From contig JAAFJA010000008.1 of the NCBI GenBank assembly GCA_013298765.1, positions 62,001 through 126,000 of the forward strand: a DNA stretch of 64,000 nt, read 5' to 3'. The notes under the pieces were generated by a model. That model was not told the DNA's origin and made no database searches. It was given only the letters and a program-made list of their open reading frames with translations. Position numbers and translations under genes: made by a program. Positions 1 through 8,849 of the stretch are shown one piece after another. The DNA comes from Betaproteobacteria bacterium (GTDB lineage Bacteria > Pseudomonadota > Gammaproteobacteria > Burkholderiales > Casimicrobiaceae). Position 1 is the stretch's first letter, and each line of letters starts with the position of its first letter.

Positions 1-2546
1 TGCTCCAATCGAATGATCGCCACATCTTTCAAGTCTGCTTTGCGGCGATAGTCGAGCAAGTCGTAGTAAACCTTGCCCGAACACACGATCACGCGCTTAA
101 CATTCTTCGCGACGATCTTGTCGGTCTCACCGATCACCGGCTGGAATGCGCCTTCGGCCAACTCTTCGAGCGAGCTCACCGCTTCCTTGTGACGCAACAA
201 CGACTTCGGCGTCATCACGATCAACGGCTTGCGGAAGTTGCGCTTCATCTGACGGCGCAGCATGTGATAGCACTGCGCAGGCGTGGACGGTACGACCACT
301 TGCATGTTGTGCTCTGCGCAGAGCTGAAGGAATCGCTCAGGACGTGCGGAGGAATGCTCCGGCCCTTGGCCCTCGTAGCCATGTGGAAGCAACAACGTCA
401 GGCCACAAACGCGCCCCCACTTCACTTCGCCAGAGCTAATGAATTGGTCGATTACAACTTGCGCGCCATTGGCGAAGTCGCCGAACTGCGCTTCCCAGAT
501 TACGAGTTGTGTCGGCTCAGACGTTGAATAGCCGTACTCAAAACCAAGTACCGCCTCTTCCGAAAGAATTGAATCAATAACGACGAAATCGCCTTGCTTC
601 TCACCGATGTTTTGCAGTGGGATGTAGCTGCCACTATCCCAACGCTCGCGGTTTTGATCGTGGAACACGGCGTGGCGGTGGGAGAACGTACCGCGTCCGC
701 AGTCTTCGCCGGAAAGGCGAACGCCAATGCCTTCGTTGACGATCGTTGCGTAGGCGAGGTTTTCTGCCATGCCCCAATCGAGCATCTGATCGCCTTCAGC
801 CATCGCTTTACGATCAGAAATCACTTTGTCAACACGCGAGTGGACTTTGAAACCTTTAGGCAACGTCACGAGCTTTTGCGCGAGCGCCTTGAGCGTTGCC
901 ATCGGTACCGTGGTGTCGGCTTTTTCGTCCCACGTACGATTCTTAAAGACTGACCAATCTTGCTGATACGGCGCAACGTAGTTGGCCATGATCGATTTGT
1001 TGGTGTTCGTGCCCTTATCCATCGCCGCGCGATAGATCGCGACCATTTCGTCCGCTTCATTGGCGGTGATCACGCCCTGAGCCGTCAAGGCATCGGCGTA
1101 AAGCTTGCGCGTACCGGGATGCTGCTGAATTTTTTTGTACATCAGCGGCTGGGTCACCATCGGCTCGTCTTGCTCATTGTGACCGAGTCGACGGAAACAC
1201 ACGAGATCAATGAACACGTCTTTATGGAAGATGGTGCGATAGTCAACGGCAAGCTCTGCGATGAACAAACACGCTTCGGGATCATCCGCATTCACGTGAA
1301 AGATCGGCACTTCTGCCATCTTCGCGATATCGGTGCAGTAAAGCGAAGAGCGCACGTCGCGCGGATCGCTCGTGGTGAAACCGATTTGGTTATTGATCAC
1401 GATGTGCACCGTGCCGCCGGTCCCGTAATGACGCGTTTGCGAAAGCGCCAAGGTCTCTTGCACAACGCCTTGTCCTGCAACGGCTGCATCGCCATGAAGC
1501 AGGATACCGAGAACTTGTTTTCCGGTCGTGTCGCCCCGACGACGCTGGCGCGCACGGACTGAACCTGTCACCACAGGATTCACGATTTCCAGATGCGACG
1601 GGTTGAATGCGAGCGTAATGTGCATCGGGCCGCCCGGCGTCATGATGTCGCTTGAGAAGCCCTTGTGATACTTCACGTCACCCGCCGAAAGCGTGGTGTC
1701 GTATTTACCTTCGAACTCAGCGAAAAGCTCAGCGGGCTGCTTGCCAAATGTGTTGACCAACACGCCCAAGCGCCCACGATGCGCCATGCCAATCACGCTT
1801 TCCTGCACGCCCGCAGCACCTGCTTTTTGCAGCACGTGGTCAAGCAACGGGATCACCGTGTCGCCACCTTCGCCAGAGAAGCGCTTTTGCCCCATGTACT
1901 TGGTGTGCAGATAGCGTTCAAGGCCTTCGGCGGCGGTGAGGCGCTCTAGCAAATGCTTTTTATCTGCGGCGGAGTAGCTCGGACGCAGGCGCGAATTCTC
2001 GATGCGCGCGCGTAGCCACTCGCGTTCATCTTCGTTTGCCATGTACATGTACTCAACGGAGACCGAACGGCAGTAGATGTCTCGGAGTGTCGCGATGATG
2101 TCTTTCAACTTCGCACGCGTGCTGCCGTTTACAGGAAGCAATCCCGTTGCGAATTCGGTTTCCAGATCGGAATCCGCCAAGCCGTAGTGCTTGTGATCGA
2201 GCTCTTTGATATGTGGCACTTCCTGGCGCTTCAGCGGGTCAATGTCGGCAATTCGGCCGCCAACGAAACGATACGCATGGATGAGCTTCATCACACCGAG
2301 CTGCTTATCCATCAGCGCTGCGTCGATGCTTGCGACGGCGGATTTGCGCGACTTCGCAAGCGCTGCAAACTGATCGATCACAGGCTGATGCGCCACGTCT
2401 GCGCTGCCTGCGCGCATTGCGTCGAAGTAGTCACGCCACTTTGGATCGACCGAGGCAGGATCGGCCAAATAATTTTCGTACTGCTCTTCGATGTACGGCA
2501 TGTTGCCGCCGAAGATTGTGGAGGTTTGTTGAAGTTGTTCCATCAT
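1..2546 (-). CDS. sucA: 2-oxoglutarate dehydrogenase E1 component, 3' end cut by window
   Basis: Thiamine-diphosphate E1 subunit of the 2-oxoglutarate dehydrogenase complex, which decarboxylates 2-oxoglutarate and hands the succinyl group to SucB. About 848 residues are present; the last 100 or so lie beyond position 1. The protein opens MMEQLQQTSTIFGGNMPYIE and contains the family segments RRLGHNEQDEP and CSGKVYYDLL. Tandem ATG codons lie at 2546 and 2543, preceded by a strong AAGGAG with normal spacing. It is the last gene seen in the gntR-sdhCDAB-sdhE-gltA-sucA array and is 217 bp from gltA, so it may also have its own promoter. Its sucB/lpd partners would be expected just outside the window. 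Confidence 0.96.
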   Translation of the reverse strand, partial: MMEQLQQTSTIFGGNMPYIEEQYENYLADPASVDPKWRDYFDAMRAGSADVAHQPVIDQFAALAKSRKSAVASIDAALMDKQLGVMKLIHAYRFVGGRIADIDPLKRQEVPHIKELDHKHYGLADSDLETEFATGLLPVNGSTRAKLKDIIATLRDIYCRSVSVEYMYMANEDEREWLRARIENSRLRPSYSAADKKHLLERLTAAEGLERYLHTKYMGQKRFSGEGGDTVIPLLDHVLQKAGAAGVQESVIGMAHRGRLGVLVNTFGKQPAELFAEFEGKYDTTLSAGDVKYHKGFSSDIMTPGGPMHITLAFNPSHLEIVNPVVTGSVRARQRRRGDTTGKQVLGILLHGDAAVAGQGVVQETLALSQTRHYGTGGTVHIVINNQIGFTTSDPRDVRSSLYCTDIAKMAEVPIFHVNADDPEACLFIAELAVDYRTIFHKDVFIDLVCFRRLGHNEQDEPMVTQPLMYKKIQQHPGTRKLYADALTAQGVITANEADEMVAIYRAAMDKGTNTNKSIMANYVAPYQQDWSVFKNRTWDEKADTTVPMATLKALAQKLVTLPKGFKVHSRVDKVISDRKAMAEGDQMLDWGMAENLAYATIVNEGIGVRLSGEDCGRGTFSHRHAVFHDQNRERWDSGSYIPLQNIGEKQGDFVVIDSILSEEAVLGFEYGYSTSEPTQLVIWEAQFGDFANGAQVVIDQFISSGEVKWGRVCGLTLLLPHGYEGQGPEHSSARPERFLQLCAEHNMQVVVPSTPAQCYHMLRRQMKRNFRKPLIVMTPKSLLRHKEAVSSLEELAEGAFQPVIGETDKIVAKNVKRVIVCSGKVYYDLLDYRRKADLKDVAIIRLE

Positions 2547-2639
2547 GTGCGCTTCTCCTTTGGAGAAGCGAGGACGAGAGGACGAAAGGACGACGGCACT
2601 GCGCGCCTAAGACGCGATGTCCCCGTCTCCGACCACCAA

Positions 2640-2690
2640 TCACTCGCTAGTTATGCATACCGTATGTCTTAGAAAAGTAAAGTCAGCTCT
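2640..2690 (-). promoter_or_regulatory. possible sucA promoter with a GntR half-site
   Basis: The 217 bp between gltA and sucA hold no gene. Read on the minus strand, this stretch contains TAAGACAT (plus-strand 2664-2671), which matches one arm of the perfect palindrome upstream of the gntR gene at 8581-8606. It is followed by an A/T-rich TATGCATAAC that could form a weak -10. Only a half-site is present, so regulation of sucA by the same GntR protein is a guess. GGACGA-type repeats on both sides (2568-2600 and 2700-2760) could fold the leader into a stem. Confidence 0.25.
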
Positions 2691-2763
2691 GATTTGCTTT
2701 GCGTCCTAGGCGCGAATGCGCCGTCGTCCTAGCGAAGCGTCGTCATTTCGTCCTACATCAGCG

Positions 2764-4065
2764 TTAGCGCTGATGCAGCGGCACCACATCACGCTTAGTT
2801 GCGCCCATAAACAACTGGCGAGGACGACCGATCTTCTGATCTGGATCGGCAAGCATTTCGTTCAACTGAGCAATCCATCCGACCGTGCGCGCGAGCGCGA
2901 AGATCGCGGTGAACAGCGAGGTTGGGATCCCGAGCGCGCGCTGCACGATGCCGGAATAGAAGTCGACGTTTGGGTACAACTTGCGTGAGACGAAATACTC
3001 GTCGTTTAGCGCGACTTTCTCCAGCTCCATCGCGAGCTTGAAGAGCGGATCGTTTTGCAGACCCAGTTCGCCCAACACTTCGTGGCAGGTTTCACGCATC
3101 AACGTAGCGCGTGGATCGTAGTTTTTGTAAACGCGATGACCGAAGCCCATCAAACGCACGTTGCTGTTTTTGTCTTTCACCTTAGCGATGAAATCAGGCA
3201 ATTTCTCAACGCCGCCAGCAGCTTGCAGTTCGTTCAACATCACGAGGCACGCTTCGTTTGCGCCACCGTGTGCAGGTCCCCACAAACAGGCAACACCCGC
3301 TGCAATCGCGGCATACGGATTCGTGCCCGAGGAGCCGCACAAGCGAACGGTAGAGGTGGACGCGTTCTGCTCGTGATCGGCATGGAGAATGAAGATGCGA
3401 TCGAGCGCGCGAACGAGCACATCGTTCACGACATATTCCTCGCATGGCGTTGCAAACATCATGCGCATAAAGTTCGCCGTGTACGACAAATCGTTCTTCG
3501 GGTAGATCATCGGCTGACCTGTCGAATACTTGTACGCCATGGCGACGAGCGTTGGCATCTTCGCGATCAAGCGGATCGCCGCGATATGGCGGTGCTCGGC
3601 GTTATTGATGTCGAGCGTGTCATGGTAGAACGCGGAGAGTGCGCCGACCATGCCCGTCATCACTGCCATCGGATGTGCATCGCGTCGGAAGCCGCGCAAG
3701 AACTGATGCATTTGCTCGTGCACCATTGTGTGATGCGTCACCAAGTCGACGAAATCGCGGTTTTGCTTCGCGTTGGGCAGCTCGCCATTCAACAGCAAAT
3801 AACACGTCTCGAGGAAGTCGCAGCTCTTTGCGATTTGATCAATCGGAAAGCCGCGATAAAGGAGCTCGCCCTTGTCGCCATCGATGTAGGTGATCTGCGA
3901 GCGACACGCCGCAGTCGACATAAAACCTGGGTCGTAGGTGAACTTGCCCGTTTTCGCGTAGAGCGATTTGATGTCAACGACATCGGGGCCGACCGTGCCC
4001 TTGAGCACTGGAAATTCAACGCTCGGGGAGCCGTCGCTGAAACTAAGTGTTGCGGTGTTTGACAT
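2764..4065 (-). CDS. gltA: Citrate synthase (type II, hexameric)
   Basis: Condenses oxaloacetate with acetyl-CoA to citrate, the entry step of the TCA cycle. The 433 residues match the usual length of proteobacterial GltA. Visible signatures are the N-terminal [20 protein letters not shown] segment, the [14 protein letters not shown] histidine segment and [14 protein letters not shown] near the second catalytic histidine. The start ATG follows GGAGA by eight bases. It lies 29 bp downstream of sdhE, in line with co-transcription from the gntR-sdh promoter. It is clearly different from the second citrate-synthase homologue at 11955, which is the 2-methylcitrate type. Confidence 0.97.
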   Translation of the reverse strand: MSNTATLSFSDGSPSVEFPVLKGTVGPDVVDIKSLYAKTGKFTYDPGFMSTAACRSQITYIDGDKGELLYRGFPIDQIAKSCDFLETCYLLLNGELPNAKQNRDFVDLVTHHTMVHEQMHQFLRGFRRDAHPMAVMTGMVGALSAFYHDTLDINNAEHRHIAAIRLIAKMPTLVAMAYKYSTGQPMIYPKNDLSYTANFMRMMFATPCEEYVVNDVLVRALDRIFILHADHEQNASTSTVRLCGSSGTNPYAAIAAGVACLWGPAHGGANEACLVMLNELQAAGGVEKLPDFIAKVKDKNSNVRLMGFGHRVYKNYDPRATLMRETCHEVLGELGLQNDPLFKLAMELEKVALNDEYFVSRKLYPNVDFYSGIVQRALGIPTSLFTAIFALARTVGWIAQLNEMLADPDQKIGRPRQLFMGATKRDVVPLHQR

Positions 4066-4094
4066 TGTTGTTGTCTCCAGTGCTGACAGTTGAT

Positions 4095-4349
4095 TTAGTG
4101 TTTCGTAAGCGTGTCGCGAAGCGTTTGCACCATGGGGCTGGTGTCGGCCGGGAACTCATTTGTGCGACCGGCGATGATGTCCCAGAGCGCGTTGTCGTCG
4201 AGTTCGAGAAGGGTCTTCAGTTGCGTGTGTTCGTCATCGGTGAATTGGTTGCCACGTGCGCTCAGCAAACGCTCCAACACTAAGTCGTTTTCCAAGAATC
4301 CACGTCGACAACGCCAACGTAAACGAGACAAATCAACATCACTTAACAT
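4095..4349 (-). CDS. sdhE: Succinate dehydrogenase flavinylation factor SdhE
   Basis: Small cytoplasmic protein of the SdhE/YgfY family that helps attach FAD covalently to SdhA. The 84 residues and the RRGFLEND motif (family RGxxE, near residues 15-20) fit well, as does the helical acidic segment [16 protein letters not shown]. It sits between sdhB and gltA in the same orientation, which is its usual place in betaproteobacteria. The Shine-Dalgarno is poor, so translation may depend on its position in the operon. Confidence 0.93.
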   Translation of the reverse strand: MLSDVDLSRLRWRCRRGFLENDLVLERLLSARGNQFTDDEHTQLKTLLELDDNALWDIIAGRTNEFPADTSPMVQTLRDTLTKH

Positions 4350-4412
4350 TTCGCTCTAGCCCCAAAGAAGTGGTCGTTTAACGAAAAAAGCTTCCCAGTC
4401 TCATCTCATTCG

Positions 4413-5117
4413 CTAGGCGCGTTTGACGAGCATTTCCTTGATCTTGCCAATCGCCTTGGTCGGGTTCAAACCTTTCGGGCAAACATCCACACAGTTCATG
4501 ATCGTGTGGCAACGGAACAAGCGATACGGATCTTCCAGATTCTCCAAGCGCTCTTCCTTCACTTGATCGCGCGAATCGGCAATGAAGCGATAGGCAGCGA
4601 GCAAACCAGCGGGTCCGACGAATTTGTCAGGGTTCCACCAGAAGCTTGGGCAACTGGTTGAGCAGCATGCGCAGAGAATGCATTCGTAGAGACCGTTCAG
4701 CTCTTCGCGATCTTCTTGCGACTGCAGACGCTCTTTTTCAGGTGGCGGCGTGTCGTTAACGATGTATGGCTTGATCGAGTGGTACTGCTTGAAGAACTGA
4801 CTCATGTCCACGATCAAATCGCGAACGACGGGCAAGCCGGGCAGCGGACGCAGCGTCACTTTCTGTGGCAGGGTGAGCATGTTGGTCAAACACGCGAGGC
4901 CGTTCTTACCGTTGATGTTCATCGCGTCTGAACCGCACACACCTTCGCGGCATGAACGGCGGAAGCTGATGGAATCGTCTTGCTTCTTGAGTTTCATCAG
5001 GGCATCGAGCAACATGCGCTCGGAGCCATCAAGCTCCACCTCGTACGTTTGCATGCGCGGCTTCGCATCCGTATCCGGATCGTAGCGATAGATTTCGAAA
5101 ATTCGTTTGTCTGCCAT
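4413..5117 (-). CDS. sdhB: Succinate dehydrogenase iron-sulfur subunit
   Basis: Carries electrons from the SdhA flavin to the membrane quinone site. All three cluster motifs can be read: the plant-type [2Fe-2S] ligands CREGVCGSDAM, the [4Fe-4S] ligands CILCACCSTSC, and the [3Fe-4S] region CHTIMNCVDVCPKG. Length is 234 residues, normal for the family. It starts 15 bp after the sdhA stop, so the two subunits are translated from the same message. Confidence 0.97.
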   Translation of the reverse strand: MADKRIFEIYRYDPDTDAKPRMQTYEVELDGSERMLLDALMKLKKQDDSISFRRSCREGVCGSDAMNINGKNGLACLTNMLTLPQKVTLRPLPGLPVVRDLIVDMSQFFKQYHSIKPYIVNDTPPPEKERLQSQEDREELNGLYECILCACCSTSCPSFWWNPDKFVGPAGLLAAYRFIADSRDQVKEERLENLEDPYRLFRCHTIMNCVDVCPKGLNPTKAIGKIKEMLVKRA

Positions 5118-5132
5118 GATCTTTACAACTTA

Positions 5133-6917
5133 TTAGAACGTGCGTTTAACGGGCGGAATCGATTCCACAGTGAGCGGCTTCAGATTCACCGGCTTGTAAT
5201 CGAGGCGATTGCCTTCCGAATACCAAAGCGTGTGCTTCATCCATTCGACGTCGTTACGTCCGAGCGGATGCTCTGGTGTATCGCCGTAGTCATCCACCGT
5301 ATGTGCGCCGCGGCTCTCTTTGCGCGCCGCAGCGGAGACCATCGTTGCTTTCGCGGCTTCCATCAAGTTGGCCACTTCGAGTGCTTCGATCCGCGCCGTG
5401 TTGAAGATCTTCGACTTATCTTTGAGCGAGAGATGCTTCGCACGCTCATCAATCGCGAGCACCTTGCTGACGCCTTCGTCCATCGATGCTTGGGTACGGA
5501 ATACGCCCGCGTGGGTTTGCATCGTTTTGCGCAGATCATTTGCAACGTCTTGCGGATATTCGCCGCCCGAGCTCTTGTCGAGCACATCGATGCGCGAGAG
5601 TGAATAGTCCGCCGCATTCTGGGGCAGCGGCTTATGCGTCTTACTCGCGAGCGCGGTGTCGATCAGGTGATTGCCTGCGGCGCGTCCGAATACGAGCAGA
5701 TCGAGGAGCGAATTCGTACCCAAACGGTTCGCGCCGTGCACCGAAACGCAGGACGCTTCACCAATCGCGTAGAGACCGTTGATGATCGAGTTCGGAGTGC
5801 CATTCTTCGGAACGACCACTTGCCCGTGAATATTCGTGGGCACGCCGCCCATTTGGTAATGAATCGTCGGCACGACAGGAATCGGCTCTTTGATCACATC
5901 CACGTTTGCGAAGTTTTTGCCAATCTCGTGAACCGATGGCAAGCGCTTCATGATTGTTTCGCCGCCCAAGTGCGTAAGATCGAGCGCGATGTAATCGCCA
6001 TTCGGGCCGCAACCGCGGCCTTCTTTGATCTCTTGATCCATGCAACGTGACACGAAATCACGCGGCGCGAGGTCTTTCAATTTCGGTGCGTAGCGCTCCA
6101 TGAAACGCTCGCCGTTTTTATTGCGAAGGATCGCGCCTTCGCCACGACAACCTTCAGTGAGAAGCACGCCCGCGTTATGCACGCCCGTCGGATGGAATTG
6201 CCAGAATTCCATGTCTTCCAGCGGGATGCCGGCGCGCGCGGCCATGCCTAAGCCGTCGCCAGTATTGATGAACGCATTGGTTGACGCCGCGAAGATTCGC
6301 CCAGCACCACCTGTTGCGAGCAGCACGCACTTCGCGTGGAAGATCGCAACTTCGCCCGTTTCCATTTCAAGCGCGGTGACGCCAACGACATCGCCTTCAC
6401 TGTCGCGGATCAGATCAAGCGCCATCCATTCAACGAAGAACTGCGTTTTGTTGCGAACGTTGTTTTGATACAGCGTGTGCAACATCGCGTGACCAGTACG
6501 GTCGGCTGCTGCGCACGCGCGCGGCACCGGTTTCTCGCCGTACTTCGCAGAGTGACCACCGAATGGGCGCTGATAAATCGTGCCATCTGGGTTGCGATCA
6601 AACGGCATCCCCATGTGTTCGAGTTCGTAGACAACCTTCGGCGCTTCACGACACATGAACTCAATGGCGTCTTGGTCACCGAGCCAATCGGAGCCTTTCA
6701 CCGTGTCGTAGAAGTGATAGTGCCAATTGTCCTCGTCCATGTTGCCGAGGGACGCACCGATGCCGCCTTGCGCCGCAACGGTGTGCGAGCGCGTTGGGAA
6801 CACTTTCGAGAGCACCGCAACACGCAACCCCGCTTTCGCGAGCTGCAGCGAGCAGCGCATTCCCGCGCCGCCTGCACCGACGACGACGGCGTCGTATTTG
6901 TGAATCGTTTGAGCCAT
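5133..6917 (-). CDS. sdhA: Succinate dehydrogenase flavoprotein subunit
   Basis: Oxidises succinate to fumarate with covalently bound FAD, on the cytoplasmic face of complex II. The 594-residue protein shows the dinucleotide-binding GAGGAGMRCSLQLAKAG at the N-terminus, the SHTVAAQGG segment with the FAD-linking histidine, the substrate-site HPTGVHNAGVLLTEG and the C-terminal HTLWYSEGNRLDYKPV. AGGAG precedes the ATG by seven bases. It lies directly between sdhD and sdhB; the nearby sdhE supplies its flavinylation factor. Confidence 0.98.
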   Translation of the reverse strand: MAQTIHKYDAVVVGAGGAGMRCSLQLAKAGLRVAVLSKVFPTRSHTVAAQGGIGASLGNMDEDNWHYHFYDTVKGSDWLGDQDAIEFMCREAPKVVYELEHMGMPFDRNPDGTIYQRPFGGHSAKYGEKPVPRACAAADRTGHAMLHTLYQNNVRNKTQFFVEWMALDLIRDSEGDVVGVTALEMETGEVAIFHAKCVLLATGGAGRIFAASTNAFINTGDGLGMAARAGIPLEDMEFWQFHPTGVHNAGVLLTEGCRGEGAILRNKNGERFMERYAPKLKDLAPRDFVSRCMDQEIKEGRGCGPNGDYIALDLTHLGGETIMKRLPSVHEIGKNFANVDVIKEPIPVVPTIHYQMGGVPTNIHGQVVVPKNGTPNSIINGLYAIGEASCVSVHGANRLGTNSLLDLLVFGRAAGNHLIDTALASKTHKPLPQNAADYSLSRIDVLDKSSGGEYPQDVANDLRKTMQTHAGVFRTQASMDEGVSKVLAIDERAKHLSLKDKSKIFNTARIEALEVANLMEAAKATMVSAAARKESRGAHTVDDYGDTPEHPLGRNDVEWMKHTLWYSEGNRLDYKPVNLKPLTVESIPPVKRTF

Positions 6918-6927
6918 TACTGCACTC

Positions 6928-7260
6928 CTACTTCAAGAAAAACAAAATGTAGACCGCCCAGAGCGCGTACGCTGCTGCTGCGAGCCACGAATACGCATTC
7001 AGCGCTGAGCGCACCATTGCGTTTTTCACGTAATCCGGCCACACATGCAACACACCAATCAGGCCGTGATAGAAAGTTGCGATGAGCGCGAGGGCGGTAA
7101 ACGCTTTGAACGCGTTGTTGGCAAATAGCGCTTGCCACTGAGCGTAGTTCGGCGTGCCGTTGATCAACAACAATGCGATGACAAGTAGCGCATAGAGCCC
7201 AACGATGACAGCGCTGATTCGCTGCAACCACCATTCCTGGGTGAACGATTTCCCGCTCAT
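6928..7260 (-). CDS. sdhD: Succinate dehydrogenase membrane anchor subunit
   Basis: Hydrophobic anchor that with SdhC binds haem b and ubiquinone. Three membrane segments are visible (about residues 15-35, 50-70 and 85-108), with the HGLIGVLHVWPDY segment holding the conserved histidine and the DY pair. The start MSGKSFTQEWW is chosen because GGAGG precedes it by eight bases and its ATG overlaps the sdhC stop as ATGA. An upstream in-frame ATG at 7275 would add five residues but lies inside sdhC. Confidence 0.94.
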   Translation of the reverse strand: MSGKSFTQEWWLQRISAVIVGLYALLVIALLLINGTPNYAQWQALFANNAFKAFTALALIATFYHGLIGVLHVWPDYVKNAMVRSALNAYSWLAAAAYALWAVYILFFLK

Positions 7261-7673
7261 GCTACGAGCCTCCAAACTACCAAGGCCGTAACGACGACCG
7301 ACGCAAAAAACACTGCAGCAGCACTACTGCGAGCCGTGGCGAGATCAAGCCACTTGTTCGCATCCTGAATCATGTGACGAACGCCAGCGATCAGGTGATA
7401 GATCACCGCAAACAAAAGACCGATCAAAACGATCTTTGCGATCCAGTTGCCCCACACGATCGTACGAAACGCCTCGAAACCAGACTCTGATTTCAGGCTC
7501 ATTTGCAGCATTGGAAGTAACACAATCATGCCCACAAAAAGCGCGACGCCGGTGATACGGTGCACGATCGAGGCAACGCCGATAATCGGCAGGCGATAGT
7601 TGGAAAGGTCGCCCATACCGATGTTTCGGTACACCGGGCGCTGCTTTGTTTTTTGTAAGGTTTGTTCAGACAT
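7257..7673 (-). CDS. sdhC: Succinate dehydrogenase cytochrome b556 subunit
   Basis: The other membrane anchor of complex II. The 138-residue protein has the RPVYRNIGMGDLSNYRLP N-terminal signature, the SIVHRITGVALF segment and the HLIAGVRHMIQD segment with the haem-ligand histidine, plus three membrane helices. It ends with an ATGA overlap onto sdhD. Only 31 bp separate it from the gntR stop, too little for an obvious independent promoter, so sdhC is probably read through from gntR. Confidence 0.96.
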   Translation of the reverse strand: MSEQTLQKTKQRPVYRNIGMGDLSNYRLPIIGVASIVHRITGVALFVGMIVLLPMLQMSLKSESGFEAFRTIVWGNWIAKIVLIGLLFAVIYHLIAGVRHMIQDANKWLDLATARSSAAAVFFASVVVTALVVWRLVA

Positions 7674-7704
7674 AAATCGTTGTCTTTTTCGGGGTCGCTC
7701 AAAA

Positions 7705-8535
7705 TTAGTTCAATTCGTTGGCGTAGTGGTGGCTTCGCGTGGTGCAAAGGCCGCGACGAAATTCAACCGGCTTATCGCCGTATGTGTAGGCCACACGCTC
7801 GACGGAAAGTAGCGGAGAGCCGATACCCACGCGTAGCACCTCTGCCGTGTTCGGATCCGCCGCAACGGCACGCACCTGCTCGTTTGCGCGCAGCATGCGT
7901 ACGCCAAACTCTGTTTCAAAAAAGCCGTACATCGAGCCTTCGTAAGCATCGAAGCGTTCTTTGCTGAGCCCCTTGAAGAGCGAAGCTGGCAGGGTGATTT
8001 CGTCGAGAACCGTTGGCATACCGCTGTATCGCAAGACGCGACGAAGCTGGATTACAGAATCGCCTGTTGCAATTTCGAGGGCACGGGCGACCTCGGCGCT
8101 TGCGCGAGCGCGTTTGATTTCAAGCAGCTCGCTTTCGGGATATTCGTCTTGCCCGTCGTTTCTCCGGATACGAAGAAAGCGAAACATCGAGCTCTTGGTT
8201 TCGGTATGGGTGGCAACGAATGTGCCTTTACCCTGGCGGCGGATCAAAATATTGTCCGAAGCGAGCTCATCGATTGCTTTGCGAACGGTTCCTTGACTGA
8301 CAGCGAATCTCGCGGCAAGCTCCATTTCGCTCGGAATCGCTTCGCCTGGCTGCCACTCGCCCGTTTCGAGCTGTTTTACGAGCAAGGCCTTAATCTGCTG
8401 GTAGAGTGGATGAAAAGTGGGGCCGACGCTCGTGGGCGTCGCCAACAGTGGCGTCTGCGCAGCGACATCCGCGCCGTGCGGGGTTCGCACTGGCGCGCCG
8501 GGCGCGAAACCGTTGAGGGTGACCACTTCGCTCAT
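7705..8535 (-). CDS. GntR-family (HutC/UTRA type) transcriptional regulator
   Basis: Predicted effector-responsive repressor. Residues of roughly 41-110 form a GntR winged helix-turn-helix (LYQQIKALLVKQLETGEW, then AVSQGTVRKAIDEL and RRQGKGTFV), and roughly 130-270 form the UTRA ligand-binding domain. The first 40 residues are an unstructured-looking tail. It is the first gene of the sdh-gltA-sucA array and diverges from mdh. The perfect palindrome at 8581-8606, 45 bp before its start, is the best candidate for its operator, which would make it a self-regulating controller of TCA genes. The ligand cannot be told from sequence. The start codon has no clear Shine-Dalgarno. Confidence 0.9.
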   Translation of the reverse strand: MSEVVTLNGFAPGAPVRTPHGADVAAQTPLLATPTSVGPTFHPLYQQIKALLVKQLETGEWQPGEAIPSEMELAARFAVSQGTVRKAIDELASDNILIRRQGKGTFVATHTETKSSMFRFLRIRRNDGQDEYPESELLEIKRARASAEVARALEIATGDSVIQLRRVLRYSGMPTVLDEITLPASLFKGLSKERFDAYEGSMYGFFETEFGVRMLRANEQVRAVAADPNTAEVLRVGIGSPLLSVERVAYTYGDKPVEFRRGLCTTRSHHYANELN

Positions 8536-8580
8536 AGGGGCCGAATTCTCGCCTAAATTCCGCTGCAGCGCAATGCGACA

Positions 8581-8606
8581 TCTTATGTCTTATATAAGAC
8601 ATAAGA
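8581..8606. promoter_or_regulatory. Perfect 26-bp palindrome, probable GntR operator
   Basis: Each arm is TCTTATGTCTTAT followed directly by its exact reverse complement, with no central spacer. Within the arm TCTTAT occurs twice, so several overlapping half-sites are offered. HutC-subfamily GntR proteins bind A/T-rich palindromes near their own genes. The site ends four bases before the -35 of the mdh promoter, and its centre contains TATATAAG, which could be the -10 for the gntR-sdh direction. One bound dimer could therefore control both directions. Confidence 0.75.
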
Positions 8607-8610
8607 CTTG

Positions 8611-8639
8611 TTGACGCGTGCGTCAACTTTGTGAATAAT
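8611..8639 (+). promoter_or_regulatory. Sigma-70-like promoter for mdh
   Basis: TTGACG at 8611-8616 and AATAAT at 8634-8639 are separated by 17 bases, a near-consensus sigma-70 promoter. The -35 lies inside a second inverted repeat, TTGACGC / GCGTCAA (8611-8626). Transcription would begin near 8646 and give a leader of about 200 nt before the mdh ATG at 8850. That leader holds no convincing ORF, only a GC-rich hairpin near 8778-8793. Confidence 0.6.
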
Positions 8640-8849
8640 AGTGAGCGTTACCGAAAACTCAGAATCATGTAAGCGAGTGGCTCTAGGCTTAACTACCGCG
8701 CGCTACCTGTCAGCGAACAAAACGCCGCCAGATGTAACGCAAGTTGCGCCAAAATTAGGGGTTGCTTTCGAGCTTATGCGGCGGCGCCCGCCGTGAACGC
8801 AGAGGTCCGATCCAGCCTTTTTTTGCACTCCATACAGAAGGAAAACACA

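Noticed and set aside
3055-4062. 335-residue plus-strand ORF opposite gltA
   Set aside because: It is an antisense shadow of a strongly conserved citrate synthase gene. It has no recognisable protein sequence and no ribosome site.
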